Positions 49,259 to 57,834 of a DNA stretch of 64,000 bases are shown here, in pieces; positions within the stretch are counted from its first letter, which is position 1; every line of letters begins with the position of its first letter. Source of the DNA: Pseudonocardiaceae bacterium (GTDB taxonomy: Bacteria; Actinomycetota; Actinomycetes; Mycobacteriales; Pseudonocardiaceae). The position numbers were made by a program, and so were the translations under genes. The stretch lies in contig WHSZ01000004.1 of the NCBI GenBank assembly GCA_009379845.1, positions 88,946 through 152,945 on the forward strand. Direction: 5' to 3'. The notes under the pieces were generated by a model. It saw only the letters and a list, made by a program, of their open reading frames with translations. It made no database searches and was not told the DNA's origin.

Positions 49259-50913
49259 GTTCGGTAGCGCTCGTTGCCGTGCACCAGATCGGCGTGCTCG
49301 CCTTCCGCGGAGATCGCGCCGCCGTCCAGCAGCACGACCCGATCGGTCACCGCGAGCAGCGCGGGGCTGGTGGTCACCAGTACCGTGGTGCGACCGTCGC
49401 GCGTCGCCCGGATCCCGGCCGCGATGCGCGCCTCGGTCATCGCGTCCACCGCGGTCGTTGGGTCGTGCACCACGAGAACCGGCGGGTTGGCGGCGAGCGC
49501 GCGGGCAAGCGCGGCACGCTGCCGCTGCCCACCGGAGAGCGACCGGCCCCGCTCGGCCAGCACGGTCCGCACGCCGTCCGGCAGGGTTTCCGCGACCTCG
49601 TCGGCTGCCGCCGCGCTCAGCGCGGGCCGCACGTCACCGTCCCTTCCGGCGCGGACGTTGTCGATGAGGCTTTCCTCGAACAGATCCGCGTCGTGCGCGG
49701 CGACCAGCACCGCGGTGCGCAGCTCGTCCGGGTTCAGGGTGTCCAGCGGCACGCCGTCCAGGCTCAGCGAGCCGGTAGCCGGATCGGTCTCGCGGCCGAG
49801 GCATTCCAGCAGGGCGGTCGCGGCCCCGGGATCCGTGCTCACCACGCCGATCAGCTCGCCGGGTGCCACGTCCACGTCGACCTGACGCAACGCCGCGTGC
49901 GACACGGCGTGCAGCCGGAGCCGGCCGGCCACCGACTCGGGTAGCGCGGCGGTACCGGGCGGCACCGAATAGGGAGCGGCGAGTACCGAGGCGATGCGCG
50001 CCGCGGACGCTCGGCCCTGCGCCAGCTGCCCGTTCACCCACGCGAAGATCGTCAGCGGGCCGAGCAGGAACTGGGCCAGCCCGACGGCTGCCACCAGGTT
50101 TCCGACGCTGATCTCGCCCTGCGCCGCCAGCCGGCCACCGACCAGGGCGATCACCGCGACGACGAGGCCGGTCAGCACCAGCATCGCGCCGTCGTGCCAG
50201 GCCTCCGCGCGAGCCGCCCGCAACGTGGCGGCCAGGGAGTTCTGGCTGGTACGGCGATACCGCGCGATCGCGGCGGGCGCGGCCCCGATGCCCTTGAGCA
50301 CCCGCAGCCCGCCCACCAGGTCGGTGGCGACCCCGGATGCGTGCGCGGCCCGTTCCTGCTCGGCATGGCTGCGCCGCTCGAGCGGCTTGCCAAGCAGGTG
50401 CGCGGCCCACAGCAGCAGCGGGATGCCAAGCAGCACAAGCAGTCCGAGGGTCAGCGACATGCTCAGCAACACCACACCACCGACCACGAGGCCGGAAAGC
50501 GCGGCGATCCCGATCGGCAGTGCCAAGTTCACCGCGCCGACGCGCTTCGCATCGTCGGTCGCGATGTTCACCAGCGCACCGGAAAGCCGATTCGCCTCGG
50601 CGCCGCCGCGGTGGTCGAGCACCCGCTCGGTCAGCTGCAGCCGCAGCGCGTGCCCTGCCTGGTAGGACGCTCGCTCACCGGTCCGCGCACCGAACCGGAA
50701 ACACATGGACAGCACCAGAAAGACCGCGGCGAGAACGCCGATCCAGCGCAGCAGCGCACCGCCGGAACCGGTGGCGACCGCGTCGTCGATCACCACACCG
50801 ATCAGCACCGGAACTAGTGCCTCGGTGCCCTGATGCCCGGCGTAGAGCACCGAGCTGATGGTGACGAGCCGCCACTGGCCCCGGATGGCGCGACCAAGAA
50901 CGTTCGGCCGCAC
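49243..50913 (-). CDS. ABC exporter half with degenerate Walker A (heterodimer partner 2)
   Basis: The 556-residue protein has an exporter-type membrane domain (about 15-300) and a nucleotide-binding domain. The signature LSGGQRQRAALARAL is intact. The Walker A position reads GVVSTDPGAATA without the Lys, Walker B reads VLVVHDPTTAVD without the catalytic Glu, and the H-loop reads LVTTSPA without His. Alone it could not hydrolyse ATP; with the next gene it would complete a single consensus site. The GTG start follows the formyltransferase stop by two bases, giving a tight minus-strand operon (formyltransferase, then both exporter halves). Confidence 0.9.
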   Translation of the reverse strand: MRPNVLGRAIRGQWRLVTISSVLYAGHQGTEALVPVLIGVVIDDAVATGSGGALLRWIGVLAAVFLVLSMCFRFGARTGERASYQAGHALRLQLTERVLDHRGGAEANRLSGALVNIATDDAKRVGAVNLALPIGIAALSGLVVGGVVLLSMSLTLGLLVLLGIPLLLWAAHLLGKPLERRSHAEQERAAHASGVATDLVGGLRVLKGIGAAPAAIARYRRTSQNSLAATLRAARAEAWHDGAMLVLTGLVVAVIALVGGRLAAQGEISVGNLVAAVGLAQFLLGPLTIFAWVNGQLAQGRASAARIASVLAAPYSVPPGTAALPESVAGRLRLHAVSHAALRQVDVDVAPGELIGVVSTDPGAATALLECLGRETDPATGSLSLDGVPLDTLNPDELRTAVLVAAHDADLFEESLIDNVRAGRDGDVRPALSAAAADEVAETLPDGVRTVLAERGRSLSGGQRQRAALARALAANPPVLVVHDPTTAVDAMTEARIAAGIRATRDGRTTVLVTTSPALLAVTDRVVLLDGGAISAEGEHADLVHGNERYRTTVLA

Positions 50914-50915
50914 GG

Positions 50916-51872
50916 TTACCGCGCGACCGGGTGCGATGTGAGGTAGCCGCCCATCGTGGTGAAGAACTCGCGCCCGGTGTACTCGCTGCCGTCCTCGGTG
51001 CGCACCCGTTCGATCAGCAGGCCGGGGCTGTGCCCCTTGCGCGCCTGTGTGCCGGCCGTGACGACAACACCGTCACCGTGCCGGACGAACACCCGCCCCG
51101 GCATGCCGCCGTACGGCTTGTCGGTGACCGAGGCGGACAGCACGCGGATGCGCTGCTCGCCGTAGAAGGCGAACGCGTTGGGGTACGGATCGGACTGGGC
51201 GCGCACCAGGTTCACGATGTCGGGCGCGGGCCATGTCCAGTCGATGCGGCTGTCCTCGACGGAGCGTTTGTGGAAATACGTTGCCTTGGATCGGTCCTGC
51301 GGCATCCAATCGGTGCGGCCGGAGGCGATCCGGTCCAGCGCGGCGAGCGTGATCGGCCCGAAGAACTCGGTCGTGGCGCGCACCAGGTCGGTCGCCGTGT
51401 CCCTCGGCTGCACCTTGACGGACTGCTGCAACACGATGTCACCGGCGTCCAGCTCGTCGTTCATGATGTGCGCGGTGACCCCGACCTCCTCCTCGCCGTT
51501 GAGCACGGCCCAGTTGATCGGGGCGAATCCCGCGTAGGCGGGCAGCAGCGAGTCGTGCACGTTGAGCGTGCCGTGCGGCGGCAGGTTGAAGATCTGCGGC
51601 GGAATCCAGGTCCGCCAGTTGGTGGCCACGATGATGTCTGGTTCGGCCTCCTTGATGCGGCTCACCAGCTCCTGGTCGTCGGGCCGGTTGCGCAGCACCA
51701 CCGGGACGTCGTGCTGCTCGGCGAGGTCGGCGACCGAGTCGTCCCAGATCGACTCGTAGGCGTGGTCGCTTTTCGGATGTGTGATAACCAGAGCCAGTTC
51801 GTGTTCCGAGTTGAGCAGGGCCTCCACGGTGCGGAATCCCCAGGTCTGGTAGCCGAACGCGACGACGCGCAT
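50916..51872 (-). CDS. N5-hydroxyornithine formyltransferase (CchA-like)
   Basis: The 318-residue protein is a methionyl-tRNA-formyltransferase-type enzyme of the siderophore branch. The catalytic triad Asn104, His106 and Asp142 is visible in TLNVHDSLLPAYAG and NDELDAGD. The C-terminal part (WTWPAPDIVNLVRAQSDPYP onward) is the usual OB-fold region. It would transfer formyl from N10-formyltetrahydrofolate to the N5-hydroxyamino group of hydroxyornithine, as CchA does for coelichelin, making the N-formyl-hydroxamate ligand. It heads the exporter operon and diverges from the monooxygenase gene across a region with iron boxes. Confidence 0.93.
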   Translation of the reverse strand: MRVVAFGYQTWGFRTVEALLNSEHELALVITHPKSDHAYESIWDDSVADLAEQHDVPVVLRNRPDDQELVSRIKEAEPDIIVATNWRTWIPPQIFNLPPHGTLNVHDSLLPAYAGFAPINWAVLNGEEEVGVTAHIMNDELDAGDIVLQQSVKVQPRDTATDLVRATTEFFGPITLAALDRIASGRTDWMPQDRSKATYFHKRSVEDSRIDWTWPAPDIVNLVRAQSDPYPNAFAFYGEQRIRVLSASVTDKPYGGMPGRVFVRHGDGVVVTAGTQARKGHSPGLLIERVRTEDGSEYTGREFFTTMGGYLTSHPVAR

Positions 51873-51946
51873 CGCCTCTCCTTTTCGCGGTGGTTCCTTG
51901 CTGGTGACTATGGGTTCTAATGGGTGACTTCTGGTGGCAGTGGCAG

Positions 51947-51965
51947 TGAAGCAAGCCTATCCTTA
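51947..51965 (-). promoter_or_regulatory. Iron-box-like site upstream of the formyltransferase operon
   Basis: On the minus strand taaggataggcttgcttca matches the iron-box consensus at about 13 of 19 positions. It lies 75-93 bases upstream of the formyltransferase start. Confidence 0.45.
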
Positions 51966-52025
51966 GCTACACAAGGCCTGTGCGAGCTGGGTCTCCGCTC
52001 GGAGGGGTATCAGAAGTCCAGATCA

Positions 52026-52044
52026 TTAGGTTAGGCTTACCTCC
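52026..52044 (+). promoter_or_regulatory. Iron box (IdeR/DmdR) upstream of the ornithine monooxygenase
   Basis: The 19 bases ttaggttaggcttacctcc match the consensus TTAGGTTAGGCTAACCTAA at 16 of 19 positions, the best iron box in the window. It lies about 108 bases ahead of the monooxygenase start, so iron repression of hydroxyornithine synthesis is expected. Confidence 0.8.
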
Positions 52045-52151
52045 GCCATGGTGACGGTCGGGACTCTAGCGGAGCACCGCCCCGCGCCGTCAGACCCACT
52101 TTTCGATCAACGAGCCGCGGCCAGCAGGCGCGCTCGCGCGAGAGGACGGGA

Positions 52152-53495
52152 ATGTCACAGGACCTGCGAGACGGCGAGGCACCAACTTACGATCTTGTCG
52201 GAGTTGGTTTCGGACCTTCGAATCTCGCGCTGGCGATCGCGCTCGACGAGCACAACGCTCGTGCCGGGGCGGATGCGGACGTCAGCGCGCTGTTTTTCGA
52301 ACGCCAGGCGCAGTTCGGATGGCACCGCGGGATGCTCATCGACGACGCCACGATGCAGGTGTCGTTTCTCAAGGATCTCGTGACGTTGCGCAATCCGACC
52401 AGCGAGTTCAGCTTCCTCGCCTACTTGCACAGCAGGGACCGGCTCGTCGACTTCATCAACCAGAAATCGCTCTTCCCGCTCCGGGTAGAGTTCCACGACT
52501 ATCTCGAGTGGGCCGCGGGGCGGTTCGACGAGCAGGTTCGCTACGGCCACGAGGTGATCGAGCTCAGGCCGGTGTGGCGGGACGGCGAGGTCGTGCACTT
52601 CGAGGTCGTCGCGCGGCCGACGGGACACGACGCGGCGCCGGTGGTGTGCCGGGCCCGCAACGTGGTCTTCGGGGTCGGTATGGAGCCGAACCTGCCGGAC
52701 GGTGTCACGCTGACCGAGCGGGTGTGGCACAACCGCGACCTTCTGGCCAGGGTGGACGAGCTCGGGGAGCGAGCACCGGAGCGGTTCGCCGTGGTGGGCG
52801 CCGGCCAGAGCGCAGCCGAGGTCACCAAGTACCTGCACGACAGGTTCCCGCGAGCCGACGTGTGCGCGGTGTTCTCCCGCTACGGGTACAGCCCGTCGGA
52901 CGACAGCCCGTTCGCGAACCGGATCTTCGACCCGGACGCCGTCGATCAGTTCTTCACCGCTCCGGACGACGTCAAGCGGATGATCCTGGACTATCACGGC
53001 AACACCAACTACTCGGTCGTCGACCCCGAGCTGATCGACGAGCTGTACCGGCGGCTGTACCAGGAGAAGGTGCTCGGTGAGCAGCGGCTACGGATCTACA
53101 ACGTGTCCCGGCTCGCCGAGGTCGTGGAGGCCGACGACGGCGTTCGGGCCACCGTGGAATCGTTGACCACACGGGAGAAATCCGTACTGGACTGCGACGT
53201 GCTGGTGTACGCCACCGGCTACCGGCCGACGGACCCGCTGCGGCTGCTCGGCGAGGCGGGCACGCTGTGCCGGCGGGACGGCGCGGGGGAGATCCGGGTC
53301 GGGCGGGACTACCGGGTGGTGTCCGAAGCCGAGCTACGATGCGGCGTGTACCTGCAGGGCAGCACCGAGCACACGCACGGCATCTCGTCCTCGCTGCTGT
53401 CCAACACGGTGGTGCGGGCGGGAGAGATCCTGCAGTCCATCGTGGCTCGGCGTTCCGCCGATCTGCCGTCCCACCCGTACGCCCTTAGCAGGTGA
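52152..53495 (+). CDS. L-ornithine N5-monooxygenase (SidA/PvdA/CchB family)
   Basis: The 447-residue protein has the N-hydroxylating monooxygenase layout: FAD site DLVGVGFGPSNLALAIAL near residue 14, WHRGMLIDDATMQVSFLKDL (substrate and NADPH contact region), NADPH site FAVVGAGQSAAEVTKYLHD, and the C-terminal ATGYRPTD motif. It oxidises the side-chain amine of free L-ornithine with O2 and NADPH, the first step toward the hydroxamate groups. The substrate is taken as ornithine rather than lysine because an A-domain of the neighbouring NRPS carries the hydroxyornithine code. It is transcribed away from the formyltransferase under a strong iron box. Confidence 0.95.
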   Translation: MSQDLRDGEAPTYDLVGVGFGPSNLALAIALDEHNARAGADADVSALFFERQAQFGWHRGMLIDDATMQVSFLKDLVTLRNPTSEFSFLAYLHSRDRLVDFINQKSLFPLRVEFHDYLEWAAGRFDEQVRYGHEVIELRPVWRDGEVVHFEVVARPTGHDAAPVVCRARNVVFGVGMEPNLPDGVTLTERVWHNRDLLARVDELGERAPERFAVVGAGQSAAEVTKYLHDRFPRADVCAVFSRYGYSPSDDSPFANRIFDPDAVDQFFTAPDDVKRMILDYHGNTNYSVVDPELIDELYRRLYQEKVLGEQRLRIYNVSRLAEVVEADDGVRATVESLTTREKSVLDCDVLVYATGYRPTDPLRLLGEAGTLCRRDGAGEIRVGRDYRVVSEAELRCGVYLQGSTEHTHGISSSLLSNTVVRAGEILQSIVARRSADLPSHPYALSR

Positions 53496-53519
53496 ATCCG
53501 GCGCGTTTGTTGCGCGTCG

Positions 53520-54239
53520 TCAGTCTTCCGATGACGCGCCAGAAACGGGCATCCCGGAGGGTGGGGTCGCGGTGGCGTCGGCGCGCTGTGCCGCCCGCTT
53601 TTCCTTACGCGCCTTCAGGAACTCCACGATGATCGGGATGATCGAGATGAACACGATCAGCACGACCATGGCCTCGAGGTTCTCGTGGATGAAGGAGATC
53701 TGGCCGAGGAAGTAGCCGAGCACGGTAAGGCCGGTGGCCCAGAAGATGCCGCCGACGATCGAGTAGGTGAAGTACTTCTTCGGGTCCATCTTCGCCACGC
53801 CGGCGATGGCCGTGATGAACGTCCGAACGATCGGCACGAACCGCGCCAGCACGATCGCCCGCGCGCCGTACTTCTCGAAGAAGTCGTGCGTCTTGTCGAC
53901 GTATTCCTTCTTGAACAGCTTCGAGTCGGGCTTGTTGAACAACGCGGGACCGACCTTGCGGCCGATCCAGTAGCCCACGATGTTGCCGACGATCGCGCAG
54001 ACCGTGAGCAGCGTGCACACCAGCCACAGCGGGGCATCGATGAAATCTCGCGCGACGAACAGCCCCGCGGTGAACAGCAACGAGTCACCCGGCAGGAAGA
54101 ACCCAACCAGCAGGCCGCACTCGGCGAACACGATGAGGCAAAGGCCGAGCAACACGTACGGCCCGAGGCCGCGCAGAAGCGTCTCGGGATTGAGCCAATC
54201 GGGCATCAGGGCAAGGTTCTGCGCGAGTGCGATGCTCAT
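53520..54239 (-). CDS. DedA family membrane protein
   Basis: The 239-residue protein has the DedA (SNARE-associated/VTT domain) features: the segment ECGLLVGFFLPGDSLLFTAGLF (acidic Glu and GD motif), VGYWIGRKVG, and FxxRFVPxxR as ARFVPIVRTFITAIAGVAKM. DedA proteins are implicated in recycling undecaprenyl phosphate and other lipid carriers across the membrane. The C-terminal tail (EKRAAQRADATATPP) is cytoplasmic and polar. It is convergent with the monooxygenase gene, 24 bases apart. No clear ribosome site marks the ATG. Confidence 0.92.
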   Translation of the reverse strand: MSIALAQNLALMPDWLNPETLLRGLGPYVLLGLCLIVFAECGLLVGFFLPGDSLLFTAGLFVARDFIDAPLWLVCTLLTVCAIVGNIVGYWIGRKVGPALFNKPDSKLFKKEYVDKTHDFFEKYGARAIVLARFVPIVRTFITAIAGVAKMDPKKYFTYSIVGGIFWATGLTVLGYFLGQISFIHENLEAMVVLIVFISIIPIIVEFLKARKEKRAAQRADATATPPSGMPVSGASSED

Positions 54240-54310
54240 AGTGAATTACGGTACATGTCCGGTATTACCGCCTCACACCCGCTCACCCATCCCCGGTGCG
54301 GGCACCCTGC

Positions 54311-56008
54311 TTAGCTTGGGACGGGTTCGAACTCGGTGATGTTGTCCAGTGCGGTGCCCATGGCCGCGTTGGCTTCCCGCTCGATCATGATCTCCACCAG
54401 CACCGGTCGGCTGGTGCGCTCGGCTTCCTTGCGGGCCCATTCCAGCGCCGGGCGGATGTCGGCGGCCTCCAGGATGCGGGTGCCCGCGCAGCCGTAGGCC
54501 TCCATGAGTTTCACGTTGTCCGTGCCGTACCTGTCGTAGTGGATATCGACCTGGTAGTTCATCTGGTAGCCGTTCTCGGCCTGGCGGATCAGGCCGAGAT
54601 ACTCGTTGTTCAGCATGATCAGCACGAACGGGATGTCGTATTGCGCGGCGACCGCGAGTTCCTCGACCAGGAACTGGAAGGAGTAGTCGCCGACCACGCC
54701 AACCACCTCGGCTGCCGGGTTGGCCTTCTTGACCCCGATCGCGGCGGGGATTTCCCAGCCGAGCGGGCCCGCCTGCCCGCACACCTGGTAGTGCCGCGGC
54801 TTGTGCGCGCGCTGGAATTGTCCCGACCAGATCTGGTAAAGCCCGATCGCCGTCACGAAATACGTGTCGGCGTCGTAGAAATCGTTGATTTCCTTGAACA
54901 CCCTCGGCGCCTTGATCGGCGCGTCGTCGAAGTCGTCGGCGCGCGGCAGGTCGCGCTTGAGCTCGTTGATCCGTTCCACCCACGGATGCGTGCGCCCGGC
55001 CGTCGCTCGACGAGACGCGGTCTCCAGCAATGTCTCGAGGAACACCCGCGTATCGGATACCACGCCCAGTTCCGGGGCGAACACCTTGCCGATCTGGGTC
55101 GGCTCGATGTCGACATGGATAAAGGTGCGCGCCCCCCGGTAAACGTCCAGCGCACCGGTGTGCCGGTCGCCGAACCGGGCGCCGAGCGCCAGCACCAGGT
55201 CCGCCTCGAGGAACGCCGCGTTCGCCCAGCGCTGCGAGGTTTGAATCCCGGCCATCCCGGCGAACAGCTCGTGATCCTCCGGAAAGCAACCCTTACCCAT
55301 CAACGTGATCTGCACAGGTAGCCGAAGCCGTTCGGCAACGGCGCGCAGCGCGTCACTCGCTTCGCCGCCGATCACCCCGCCGCCGGCGAGGATCAGCGGG
55401 CGTTCCGCGGCCAGCACCATGTCCAGCACCCGCTCCACCCGTGGCTGATGCGGAACCGGTGACGCGACGGGCAGCGGGGCGTCGATCCCGGCGTCCCATT
55501 CGATCTCCTGCTTCTGCACGTCCAGTGGCAGATCGATCAGCACCGGCCCCGGCCGCCCGGAACGCGCGATGCGGAACGCTTCCCGGAAGATCCACGGCGC
55601 CTGCGCCGCTTCCTTGACCTGGACCGCCCACTTGGTGACGGGCTTGGCGATCTCGACGATGTCGACGGCCTGGAACGCTTCCTTGTGCAGCTTGCTGGAT
55701 TCCGCTTGCCCCGTGATGCACAGGATCGGGATGGAATCGGCCTGCGCGGTGTACAGGCCGGTGATCATGTTGGTGCCGGCGGGACCGGAGGTGCCGATCG
55801 CGACGCCGACGTTGGCCGTGGTGCGCGCCCACCCGTCGGCCATATGGGTAGCGCCCTCCTCGTGACGCACAACCAGATGCTCGATCCCGCGGCCCCGCAA
55901 TGCTTGGTACAGCGGAAGAATCGCGGCACCGGGGCAGCCGAATACGGTGTCGACTCCCTCGCTGGCAAGAATGTCCACAACGGACCGCATGACCGGGATC
56001 TTCGCCAT
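54311..56008 (-). CDS. gcl: Glyoxylate carboligase (tartronate-semialdehyde synthase)
   Basis: The 565-residue protein is a thiamine-diphosphate enzyme with PYR, central and PP domains. It follows Escherichia coli Gcl in many segments: GCPGAAILPLYQAL, QADSIPILCITGQAESSKLH, CGQAGPLGWEIPAAIGV, NNEYLGLIRQ. The ThDP/Mg motif is GDYSFQFLVEE. It joins two glyoxylates to tartronate semialdehyde plus CO2. One point is unusual: E. coli Gcl has Val51 where other ThDP enzymes have Glu, and this protein has Glu there (RHEEGATHM, Glu50). It is the third gene after hyi and glxR, 53 bases behind the latter. Confidence 0.9.
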   Translation of the reverse strand: MAKIPVMRSVVDILASEGVDTVFGCPGAAILPLYQALRGRGIEHLVVRHEEGATHMADGWARTTANVGVAIGTSGPAGTNMITGLYTAQADSIPILCITGQAESSKLHKEAFQAVDIVEIAKPVTKWAVQVKEAAQAPWIFREAFRIARSGRPGPVLIDLPLDVQKQEIEWDAGIDAPLPVASPVPHQPRVERVLDMVLAAERPLILAGGGVIGGEASDALRAVAERLRLPVQITLMGKGCFPEDHELFAGMAGIQTSQRWANAAFLEADLVLALGARFGDRHTGALDVYRGARTFIHVDIEPTQIGKVFAPELGVVSDTRVFLETLLETASRRATAGRTHPWVERINELKRDLPRADDFDDAPIKAPRVFKEINDFYDADTYFVTAIGLYQIWSGQFQRAHKPRHYQVCGQAGPLGWEIPAAIGVKKANPAAEVVGVVGDYSFQFLVEELAVAAQYDIPFVLIMLNNEYLGLIRQAENGYQMNYQVDIHYDRYGTDNVKLMEAYGCAGTRILEAADIRPALEWARKEAERTSRPVLVEIMIEREANAAMGTALDNITEFEPVPS

Positions 56009-56061
56009 GGGGCACCTGATCCTTTCTCCTGAAAAGGCCTAGTTTGTGAAAGGGACAGGGC

Positions 56062-56940
56062 CTAAGCCCGGCCGGAAAGCAGTTCGACGAGCTTCAGCAG
56101 TGCGCCGTGGTCCAGCGCGCCGTCGCCCCGCGCGTTCAACGCGGCCATCAGTTCGGCGACCGCGGCACCGAGCGGTATCACCACACCGGCCTCCCGTGCC
56201 GCCGACGTGACGATGCCGAGGTCCTTGTGGTGCAACTCGACCCGGAAGCCCGGGGTGAACTCGCGGCTTGTCATCGCGGCCGCCTTGCGGTCCAGGATCC
56301 GGTTCCCCGCCAACCCGCCGGCCAGTACCCGGATCGCCGCTTCCGTGTCCACGCCGTGTGCCTTCAGGAACACCAGCGACTCGGCGACCAGCTCGATCGT
56401 GCCGGCGACGATGAGCTGGTTGGCTGCCTTCACGGTCTGCCCGGCGCCCGAAGGGCCGACGTGCACCACCGTGCCGCCGAGCACGTCCAGTACCGGCTTG
56501 GCGGCGTCGAAGGCATCCGCCGGGCCGCCAACCATGATCGAGAGGGTGCCGTCGATGGCGCCCTGCTCGCCCCCGGACACCGGGGCGTCGAGCGCGCGGA
56601 TTCCGTTGCCCGATGCGGCATCCGCGACGTCCCGGCTGACGTCGGGGCGGATCGTGCTGCAATCGACGAGCAACGCGCCGTCGCTCGCGTTCGCCAGTAC
56701 GCCGTTCTCACCGAGCACGACGGTTCGCACGTCGGGGGAGTCCGGCAGCATCGTGACGATGACGTCCGCACCGCGTACCGCCTCGGCGACGCTGCTCGCC
56801 GCCTTGCCGCCGGCGGCCACCAGATCGTCTACTTTGGACCTGCTGCGGTTGTAGCCGACGACGTCGTAGCCGGCGCGTACCAGGTTCGCGGCCATCGGTC
56901 CGCCCATCACGCCGAGACCGATGAACCCCACCGCGATCAT
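56062..56940 (-). CDS. glxR: Tartronate-semialdehyde reductase (beta-hydroxyacid dehydrogenase family)
   Basis: The 292-residue protein has the NAD(P)-binding start VGFIGLGVMGGPMAANLVRAG, the substrate motif DAPVSGGEQGAIDGTLSIMVGG, and the catalytic Lys in GAGQTVKAANQL (near 170), all typical of 3-hydroxyisobutyrate/tartronate-semialdehyde reductases. It would reduce tartronate semialdehyde from Gcl to D-glycerate. Its ATG overlaps the hyi stop (ATGA), so the two are translationally coupled. Context with gcl and hyi makes the glyoxylate role the best reading. Confidence 0.9.
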   Translation of the reverse strand: MIAVGFIGLGVMGGPMAANLVRAGYDVVGYNRSRSKVDDLVAAGGKAASSVAEAVRGADVIVTMLPDSPDVRTVVLGENGVLANASDGALLVDCSTIRPDVSRDVADAASGNGIRALDAPVSGGEQGAIDGTLSIMVGGPADAFDAAKPVLDVLGGTVVHVGPSGAGQTVKAANQLIVAGTIELVAESLVFLKAHGVDTEAAIRVLAGGLAGNRILDRKAAAMTSREFTPGFRVELHHKDLGIVTSAAREAGVVIPLGAAVAELMAALNARGDGALDHGALLKLVELLSGRA

Positions 56941-57749
56941 GCCGGTGCTCCGCGGCTCGCCCTTGCTTCTTTCGGCAGCCAGTCGAAGCTGTCCGCGCTG
57001 GCACCGCTCGGCTTGTACTCGAGGCCGACGTAGCCGTTGTAGCCGGCTGCCTCCAGCTTGCCGAGGTAACGCTCCAGGTCGAGCGTTCCGGTGCCGGGTT
57101 CGTTGCGCCCCGGAGCGTCGGCGATCTGCACGTGCCCGATGCGCCCGACGTGTTCGGTGACCACGGTGTCAAGGTCGTCGCCGTTGACGCTGAGGTGGTA
57201 AAGGTCGGCGAGCAGCGCGACGTTGTCCCGCTCGGTCTTGTCGATCACCGCGAGCGCGTCGGCCGCGGTGCGCAGCGGGTAGTGCGGCGCCCCGCTCACC
57301 GGTTCCACCAGCACGGTGGCGCCGATCCGGGCAGCGGCGTCCGCGGCGCGGCGGAGATTGCCGATCGCCAGCTCGTCCTGCTCGGCGGCGCTCGCGCCGT
57401 CCACCCGGTTGCCGTACAGCGCGTTGAAAGCCTTGCAGCCCAACCGGTCCGCGATGCTCACCGCTAGTTCCACGCTCTCCGTGAACTCGCCGGCGCGGCC
57501 GGGCCAGGAGACCAGCCCGCGATCACCGCCGGCCATGTCACCGGCGAAGAAGTTCAACCCGACCAGCCGTACCCCGGCGTCCTCGATCGCCGCGACGAAC
57601 GCGTCCACGTCCCCGTCAGGGGGCGCCGCGGCGTCGAACGGCCACCAGAACTCGACGGCGTCGAATCCAACCGCGCGGGCCACCTCCGGGCGCCTGACCA
57701 GCTGAAGTTCGGTGAACAGGATGGACAGATTCACGTCGTAGCGTCGCAC
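56937..57749 (-). CDS. hyi: Hydroxypyruvate isomerase
   Basis: The 270-residue protein is a TIM-barrel of the xylose-isomerase-like AP2EC family and begins RRYDVNLSILFTELQLVRRP, like E. coli Hyi. Metal-ligand segments are VLVEPVSG, LLADLYHLSVNG and GHVQIADAPGRNEPGTG. It interconverts hydroxypyruvate and tartronate semialdehyde. The GTG start is preferred over an ATG five codons upstream because GGAGGAGG lies seven bases ahead of it. It is the first gene of the hyi-glxR-gcl transcript and diverges from an oxalate/formate-type MFS gene. Confidence 0.88.
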   Translation of the reverse strand: MRRYDVNLSILFTELQLVRRPEVARAVGFDAVEFWWPFDAAAPPDGDVDAFVAAIEDAGVRLVGLNFFAGDMAGGDRGLVSWPGRAGEFTESVELAVSIADRLGCKAFNALYGNRVDGASAAEQDELAIGNLRRAADAAARIGATVLVEPVSGAPHYPLRTAADALAVIDKTERDNVALLADLYHLSVNGDDLDTVVTEHVGRIGHVQIADAPGRNEPGTGTLDLERYLGKLEAAGYNGYVGLEYKPSGASADSFDWLPKEARASRGAPA

Positions 57750-57787
57750 CGGCGCCTCCTCCATGGACTTCTGGCCGCCAGAGTGTT

Positions 57788-57810
57788 ATACAGACTACCA
57801 CATACAGTAT
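57788..57810. promoter_or_regulatory. Repeated ATACAG elements in the hyi/MFS divergent promoter
   Basis: ATACAG occurs at 57788 and again at 57802, where it is part of the dyad ATAC-A-GTAT (57802-57810). The same TATACAGT string recurs in reverse (59359-59366) ahead of the SDR gene, so a shared regulator is possible. Confidence 0.4.
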
Positions 57811-57834
57811 GCAATGCTGAATGGGGTGGGAAAT

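Noticed and set aside
26350..53495. Salicylate or dihydroxybenzoate capping of the siderophore
   Set aside because: Although the first C domain resembles EntF, no isochorismate, salicylate or DHB synthesis or activation gene is in the locus.
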